A DNA stretch of 64,000 nt from Liolophura sinensis. Lineage: Eukaryota; Mollusca; Polyplacophora; Chitonida; Chitonidae. Each line of letters starts with the position of its first letter. Position 1 is the stretch's first letter. Shown piece after piece: positions 26,901-36,219 of the stretch. The stretch is taken from assembly GCF_032854445.1 (NCBI RefSeq), contig NC_088300.1, positions 27,511,608 to 27,575,607 of the forward strand, written 5' to 3'. A model generated the notes under the pieces. The model was given only the letters and a program-made list of their open reading frames with translations, ran no database searches and was not told the DNA's origin. Made by a program: the position numbers and the translations under genes.

Positions 26901-29900
26901 AGGAAACTGGAGTGTCGGGAGTAAACTGTCGTCCTTTGGCAAGTTACTGACGAACTTTCTCACGTGTGCCGTTCAGGTATGCGCACCATACTGGCCACAC
27001 GAGCGTCGTCGACTGCTTATTATCACCAAAATCAAAATAATAGTGAATGATATAATTAAAGACGTACAGCATAGACAGTAAAACCAGATCAGCGACGACA
27101 GTGTGATAGTTGGCAAATGGTCACACGAAACAGGTGAAATACGGCCTCACTTTACCTCAGTCAGGGTTTTATTCTAACTGTTCAAGTAAATGCGTAAATA
27201 GCAGCAATTTACACGCCCAGGGATTTATTCTAACTGTTCATGTAAATGTATAAATAGCAGCAATTTAAACGCCCACCGGGACAGGCATACCGGGAAACCA
27301 CCGGGAAAGGCACCAATCCCTGTACAAGTTTGCTACTGAAATATGTAAATCGTGTGTCCTAGTAATCACTCAACAACAAATCACTTCCTGGGAGGCAGCT
27401 TCAGGTATACAGTACGCTCAAAGGGGAATTTTTGTCTCATAATGCTGAACCGTATTAGCTTTAGAAAGTTACTTGGTTTTCATGAAAAGTGAACTTTAAA
27501 GACAGTTTTAAACTGCAGGTTGTTAACGATCACATGATGAAGAGTACGTTAAACAGACTTACCGTTATTCAGCTGGACAACCCCAGCTGTCGTGACAAGG
27601 AAGGCGCCGTCAGTGTTACCGGAGGTGATCGTGTATGACAGCGTGTCGGACGTGTCAGGGTCGGAACAGGAAAGATTCTGCACCTGTAATGTACATACCA
27701 CAAACATGCTCATTAATCAAATAATATCATACCTTTACTTCGTGACACCTAATGGACTCGGAGTATAAATGATATGTTCCACTTTTCCTCTATGTTCCCC
27801 CATGATTTCAAGCCGGACTGAATGTAAATACTTCGCCTGCACACCAAAACAATCCTTTACACGCTAATTCTGCCAAGTGATACCAAAGCGCGATCAAAAC
27901 AGAGAAGTATTTTATATGGAGAGACAAACATTTTATAAGGACAGAAAAATGTTTGTTTTAGTTTCCATTTCGATCTTTACACAAATGTTTTCCTCCTCAA
28001 TAAACATTCCTGGTCATACCCCTTTTACGCTTCTTAGTTATACCGCTTTTACTGTTCCTTCATTTCTTGATAAATCTTTGTATGAGGAGATACTTACACT
28101 TGACCCCGTGGGTAAGTCCTCTCCTATGGGGACGAACAAAGAGGTAGAAGAACAGGATGGACTGTTATCGTTGACATCAGTGATGGACACAGTGACCGTG
28201 CTTGTGTCACTACGGCCTCCGCCATCAATGGCCACCACCGCCAGCAGGATAGGATTTACTGACAAGCCCTCAAAGTTAACCACCTTCACCAGTTTTATCA
28301 CCCCAGAAGCCGCATTCAGGTAAAAGTTATTTCCAGAGTCTCCAGCTGAAATGTAAACGTTTTCAACAAAAGATGAGACGATTTAGCTTCAGATTTAAAT
28401 AAACAAGTCAAATTCGCATCCTGCAAACAGTCGATCTCGTCCTGCATTCATGTTAAAAAGTACATAGGATGTCACAAAATTGCAACGACCGACTGAAGGA
28501 AAGACAGAGCGACTTCTAATATGCATTATGTTAGATTACAGAAACTTACATAATATGGAATAGGTAATCGTTCCATCTGTGCCGTAGTCATCGTCTGTGG
28601 CTGTGATGGTGGTAACAACAGCTCCCAGGCTGCTGCTCTCCGGAATCTGCAAGGAAGATAGGAAAAGCCAGTTCTGTCACAAATCTCCCAATTACTTAAC
28701 GATAATTATGTTATTTTTCACGAAAGAAATACTCCTACACCCAAAAATTGGTGTCTATATTAAATTATATTTTTAATGTCGACATTTTTCTCCGTGCTCT
28801 GTGCAGTTTCGGGAACTCATAAACCTGAGTATCACCATGTAAAATGAAATATTCTTGAGTAACAGCGTTTAACCAACTCTCAGCCATGGGCGAAGCAAAA
28901 GTCATGTACGGAGTAGTTCTTGACAATCACGATCACTGGACAAGTAAAAAGCGTACTCACCGTGACCGTGTTTGGTGCCACAAAGACTGGATCATAGTCA
29001 TTTGTAGGGGTAATGGAAACTAGGACTGTAGTGGAGCCCGTCAGCTGAGGACTGCCTCCATCTACAACCTGGATAACCAATGTATAAAATGAGGGGTCAT
29101 TGTTTGGTGAATCCACGTCCACAGCCGCCTGTACCTGGAGTTCGTCACTGACGATTTGGAACTTTGAGCCTGAGTTCCCGCTGAAAATAGAATAGGTAAA
29201 AGTGACCGTCTCGTCGTTGTCTGTTGCCGTCAGTGCTAGTACGGAAGTGGATATCGGTTCGTCCTCATTTAGGGCAACGTCATACAGCGTTTGAGGAAAC
29301 GCTGGCGTGTTGTCGTTGGCGTCCAGAAGCGTGATCACAATGAACCTGTCCACACTTTTTGCGGGGACTCCATTGTCCGTGGCGCGGACTAAGATCGTGT
29401 AGTTGGTAATTCCTGACGGTGGATCGCGTTCCAGTAGAGAATTCGTCATCACCACGCCAGATACAGAGTTTATCCTGAAACTTCCTGACTGGGCAGCGCC
29501 ATTCTCTGGAATACAAAGAACCAAACACTAATTTCTGCAACTTGGCATGAGAAGTCCAAAACTCTATCAAAATGAAGACTGGACAGGGTCTAATACAAGG
29601 ACATTTTGATACCCTCTACAGGTTGCCAGATTACAACACATTCTAAAGGAAAAGCCCAAATTATAGGTAATATTACCAGATAAATTCAACTTAACTGTTT
29701 AAATAAGTTCCTTATACTCAAAGGCGATGACTGTACAAAGATTTATGAGTTTATAAGATTTGACACTAAAATCTGGTATATAAGTTCAGGATTCGTATGA
29801 AAATTAAAAAGGCCTAATTAAAAAGGTGTAAGTTGCCCTGCCTTCATGCACATTACATGATATTCTTGCACCAGGAAACCGGATGGCTTCTAAATTTGAG

Positions 29901-32900
29901 AAAAAGTCTGAAAATCAGCTGTAGGCATTTCCCCATACGTGGTTAGCGCGCTAGCGCAGCGTAATGACCCAGGAGTCTCTCACCAATGCGGTCGCTGTGA
30001 GTTCAAGTCCAGTTCATGCTGGCTTCCTCTCCGGTCGTACTTGGGAAGGTCTTAAGCAGCCTGCGGATGGTCGTGGGTTTCCCCCGGGCTGTGCCCGGTT
30101 TCCACCCACCATAATGCTGGCCGCCGTCGTATAAGTGAAATATTCTTGAGTACGGCGTAAAACACCAATCAAATAAATAAATAAATCAAAATTTCACCAT
30201 GCATAAACAGCTTTACCCATATTCTAATCTATCCACACCGTCTCATATACCCACCATCAACAATGGAGTCTATGGAGTAGGTCAGAGTTCCATCAGACCC
30301 GTCGTCAGCGTCTGTGGCGGAGATCGTCACGATAGGCGAGCCTACAGTGACGTCCTCCTGGACAGTGTACGGCTTACCGGAGACGTAAACTGGAGAGAAG
30401 GTGTCCCACGCCGGGCTGGCATCATTCTCCGATGATACCTGATCGGATGAAGGAAATCATAGTTTGTGAGTATGTCTTAAATATGATCTGCCAGTTTGAA
30501 TATACAAATACTAGTACATCAGTTAACATCTTAATGTGAGGACATCCCAATGTAAATTTTTGGTGGCATTCTTTATCTGTTGGGCAATACTATGTCTGTT
30601 GCTTGTGTGTGAAATTACGCAGAAAGTTATCCAGGAATTTGAATGAAGTTTTGTGCACAGGATGGCCTTGGGCTAGGGGCAAATCCCCTTAATCGACTTC
30701 CTGATTTAAAATACATTTTATAAATGTATTCGTGATCAATGACACAAATAAAAAATACAGTCCCTTTGTATGTAGTACGGGAATTTGTACATTTAGCTGT
30801 GGCGGAGAATAAGCTCTCAGGGTGCACTTTGGGTTTTACCTGTATTATTACTGTTGCAGTTCCGATCTTAGGGACCGTCCCTCCGTCAGTACCAGTTATG
30901 ATAATTTCGTACTGGTAGTTCTGAGCAGACAAAGCTTCGTAGTCTATGGGGTTACCCGTTGTTTGCAGGTCATATCCTGATAAGGTGAACTTGGGTGTGA
31001 CATCATCACCAGAGGCAATGGCATAGGTAATGTCTCCGTTACCAGGAGAGAGGTCAGGGTCTGTACAAGTCACTGTCACAAGACTCACACCTAGGAACAA
31101 CATGACAGCATGTGGGTTGAAATGATCGCACATCTTAGAACATATTACAATGGAAAGGTGATACATGGTACTTGGTTGAAGAATTTGGTTTGTGGTTCAC
31201 AACCAGCATTTGATCTCGGAACCCCATATTCAAAGACTAGCTTTCTATCTACTTTTTATAATAGCCAAAGGGAAATTCCCACCTGTTAATGCCAGTGTAA
31301 GCACTTGAAAATTGTCCCCGTTATACATTCTACGATGACTATCGAAAGGAAGAAATTTCTCCATAAAAAGAATGTAGTTAGGTGAAGTTTACTTAATTGG
31401 AAACAGCAGTGTTTTTGCGTACCGACAGAAACACGGTCTGAATTACAAGGCGGAACTCACGCATGATACAAATAAATAGATGACAAGTGACGGCTGTCTT
31501 TGAATAGGATAAATATATACATCATGGCATCACCACATACCCGATGCCGTGTTTTCCAACACTGTTACGTAGTAGACACTAGGTGAAAACGTGGGCGTGT
31601 TATCATTGATGTCATCAAGTGTAACGACCAAGCTGGCTGCAGCTGAATTCCCTGCAGAGTCTGTCACGGCCAGAGTTAACTGATTGAAAACAAGTCTTGC
31701 TCCAGCTTCATCTCTGTCCAACTTGGTCTTCAAGCTAACGGTCCCCGAGGATGAGTCTATCTGGAAGTAACTTGTGTCACTACCTGTTAGAAAAGAAGTA
31801 GCGATCAGAAGGTGAACTGTGATAAGGTAACAAGGCCACGCCCTTTACTTATATGGTGTACCAAAAACAGTTAAAACACTCAAATGTATAGATGCACACT
31901 TTTTGATTTAGAAAAGGAAAAACACATATAAATTACAGCTCAGATGGTGATGATTGTGCCAGTGTTAAACATCACTGGGTTTGCACACGGATAACAACTT
32001 CTGATTTACTTGTGTGCAGCGTTTCGATTCGCATCGCCGTGAACCAAGTGACGACATAACCTCGCTAAAACTTTTTCTCTCATCAATTCTTGTTGATATA
32101 CTTTTGTTGTTTAAGTTATTTATGTACTTGAATGGGGTTTTACGCCGTACTCAAGAATATTTCACTTATACGACGGTGGCCAGCATTATGGTGCAGGAAA
32201 CCGGAAAGTCCGGGGCAAACCCACGACCAATGCCGACAGAATTTCCCACGTTGACCGGAGAGGGAGCCAGCATGAGCTGGGCTTAAACTTACAGCGACCT
32301 CACTGTTGGCTCCTGGAATATTGCTCACCGCTGGCACGCTAACCACCCCGGCCATGGAGGCCCCTTGTTTTCCTTACAATGGATATGGATTGGCATTTTA
32401 GTATTTAGTATTTCTATTTATTTCATTGGTGTTTTACCCCGTACTCGAGAATATTTCACTTATACGATGACGGCCAGCATTATGGTGGGGGGGGGGGGGG
32501 AACCGGTCAAAGCCCGGAGGAAACACACGACCATCCGCAGGTTGCTGCCAGATCTTCCCACGTGCGGCCTTATAGGAAGCCAGCATGAGTAATGGGGATA
32601 TGTTGCACAATTAATCCCTAACTGAACAATGCTGTACTATCTTGCCTGACAAGGAATTTGTTATACAATCTTATCGGACAGGGCATATGCTGTACAGTTT
32701 TACCAGACAAGACGTATGTTGCACAATTTTAGCGGTCAGGACATATGTTTTACAATTTTACCGAACAGGGCATATGCTGCAATCTTACCGGACAGGACAT
32801 ATGCTGTACAATCTTACCGGACAGGACATATGCTGTGCAATTTTACCGGACAGGACATATGCTGTGCAATTTTACCGGACAGGACATACGCTATACAATT

Positions 32901-35900
32901 TTACCGGAAAGGACAAATGCTGTGCAATATTTACCAGACAGTGCATATGCTGTACAATTTTACATGACAAACAATACGCTGTGAAATTTTACCGGACAGG
33001 ACATATTGTGTAAAAACTTACCTTACAGGGCATATATGTCGTACAGTCCTAGGTGGCAGACATGCTGTACAATATTACCAGGCAGGGGATGTTGCATACA
33101 AACTTACCTTACAGGGCATAAATGTTGTACAATCCTACTTGAAAGGACATATGCTGTGCAATCTTACCGGACAGGGCATACGTACACAAACTAACCTTAC
33201 AGGGCATATGTGTTGTACAATCCTACCTAAAAGGACACATGCAGTACAATTTTACCGGATAGTACATATGCTGTACAATTTACCGAACGTTGCATATGCT
33301 GTGCAATTTTACCAGACAGGACATATGTTGTACAATTTTACCGAACGTTGCATATGCTGTGCAATTTTACTGGACAGGACATATGTTGTACAATTTTACC
33401 GAATCTTGCATATGCTATGCATTTGTATCAGACAGGGCATATGCTGTGCAATTTCACCGGAATGGGCATATGCTGTGCAATTTTACCGGACTGGGCATAT
33501 GCTGTGCAATTTTACCGGACAGTGCGTTGCATATGCTGTGCAATTTCACCGGACTGGGCATATGCTGTGCAATTTCACCGGACCGGGCATATGCTGTGCA
33601 ATTTTACCGGGCAGTTCATTGCATATGCTGTGCAATTTCACCGGACTGGGCATATGCTGTGCAATTTTACCGGGCAGTGCATATGTTCTGCAACCTGACA
33701 GCTAAAATGATCTGACAGGTCATATGTTTTACAGCATTGTACAATCCTACCTGACACGACATATGTTGTAAGAAAGCCTACCTAACCGGACATATATGCT
33801 GTATAATCTTACCTGACAGGGCATATGTCAAAACATCACCGGCGTCCGCATCGGAGACATTGAACAATCCAGAGACTGGTGTTCCAACAGCCTGCTCTTC
33901 GTCAATAGTCACGCTCAGTGTACCGCTTATCACAGGATTTTCGTCATTCACATCTTGTACATTAACAGTCAATGAGCTGGTCCCTGTTACCGCTGCTGTA
34001 TCCGCACATCTAAGACAGGAAACATATATGTGTTGATTGCTATCTTTTTATCGTTTAATACCTGTAGAGTGAAACTATATACACCAGAACTCGTGCTCTT
34101 TCATTTCCATTTTGATTTATACCTTGTTTTTTTCTTCTTCAAAAGCTTGGATTCTATGGTGGGCTTTATTGTGATCGACTGATAAAGTGACACAGATTTT
34201 CTACTCTTACTTTCCCATTTTGAAGATATAACTGGGAAGGATACTAGTGCAACGTGTCCAAATGAGCTCTTACACGTTAAATACCAGGTTTGTGGTGAAA
34301 AATAAAAATACCTCTTAATAAAAAAGAAACACTAAACAATCAATCGAAGGTTGTAATATAATACTGCCAGTACCCTAACACCATGTAGCTATACATACAT
34401 TTGGCTGGTGGGTGTAGGCCTACTCACTCTATGACAAGAACAAACTGTGTCGTGGTTTCATAATCTAGAGCCACTGTGGTCTTTACATCCAGGCTGTTGA
34501 AGTCAAACCGCCTTGTGGCATTGTCTGGATCTTGTTGGACTATAGAACACGTATAAGGTACCGTTCCGCCGGATGGCGCCACTGTGTACACAACAGATCC
34601 CACGCCTATGTTCTCCGCTTTACTTGTACTGTCTGGTAGAGATGTGAATGTAACCTGGGCATCGGCTACAAAAGATGATGGCACAAATTATAGAACCAGT
34701 GTAGATGTGGCGAATATATGCCCGTTTCAGTAACGGTGTGACAGAAATGGCTCCATCCTCGCCTTGACGTTTCAGCAAGATGTGTGGAAACGTTCAGGCT
34801 TGTTCAGATTCAAGTTTGATAAAAATCAACCAAGGCATAGGTAGCATTTGTGAGCTGAGTATAGTTTATATGTCATGTGTGTCGAATTTTAGTGATTTTT
34901 GTAGTTTTTTAAGCCCTGCTATTTTACAAATGGACCTGACTAAAGAGCAACGACGCCGTGCAATTCCCCAAAATGATTCCAAGGACAGAAGCTGAATAAA
35001 CGTTGACAACAATGTGTAGAATGAAGACAATTTCATGTCGGATTAAATGTTTTTTTAAATTTTATGGGCTATATTCCTTTTATTTTTAAGATTTTTAATG
35101 GTTCAGACACCGGTGAAATGCGAAACATGACCATTTTCAAGACGGGATTTCTACTTGGCAAAAGTATCATGATGATCGTGGTAGATCACTTGCCTTCCAC
35201 CAATATGACACAGGTCTATGCCACACGATGAATGGCTTGCCACCTTAACTTGCCAAAGGTTGGTGGTTTAACAGGGGAAATTTGGTTTCCTTCGCCTACA
35301 ATATCCGGTGTTGACCTTAGTATAAGTTAACAATTCTTGAGTATGACGTTAAAGAACAATAAAAAAAATAATAAATAAATTAACAAAAAAAATGATGTGT
35401 CTCCAGGACTATGCTGACAATCACTGTATCATGTTTATAGAAATGCCAGAATTATACACCACTACTGTTATAAACAAACACTTGCGTTTATTATATAACC
35501 AATACACGTGTTTTCACGTCATATTTGTTCTTATTTCATAGACTATTTCGCGCTTTGATTAAAACTTTTTCCACGCAAATAACGGCGGTTAAGTTTATGA
35601 GTAAAGGAAACCGAATGCTCGGAGTAAACCACAGACATTCGTCAGATACCTAACAAGCATTTATACTTAAAGCCACAACCGAAACAACGGGGCCTCCCTG
35701 GCCGGGGGGGGGGGGTTTAGCACGCCAGTCTCTCCAGCGGCACGTGGGAAGGTCTGACAGAAACCTGCGGATGGTCGTGGCTTTCCCCTGGGCTCTGTCC
35801 GATTTCCTTCCACCATAATGCTGGCCGCCGTCTTACATAAGTGAAATTTATGAGTACGGCGTAAAACACCAATCAAATAAATAAATAAATAAACAACCAA

Positions 35901-36138
35901 AACAACCAGAACTGGATTCCAACACGCAATCACATAATTCAAGGGACATAGCCGAAGTGAGCCAGAACTTAAAAATATCTGAGTCAGCCAAACCCCTCAA
36001 GTAATTTTGAGAATACTTACGCTTGTTTTGAGGCTACAACATCTGTTTTAGCGATAGGACTGGACTATGCTGATGGTCCTATAATGTGTAATGAACATCT
36101 GGCAGACTATTTTGTCCCCTCAGAAATTAAGTAACTGG

Positions 36139-36219
<81 letters not shown>

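Noticed and set aside
29939-30060. tRNA gene candidate with A-box and B-box-like sequence
   Set aside because: No cloverleaf with matched acceptor stem; the same sequence recurs as the head of a SINE family.
33139-33715. Overlapping plus-strand open frames of 116-188 residues rich in GHMLCNFTG
   Set aside because: They are read through the 29-bp minisatellite. The unit lacks stops and is not a multiple of three, so all three frames stay open. No gene-like start or splice context.
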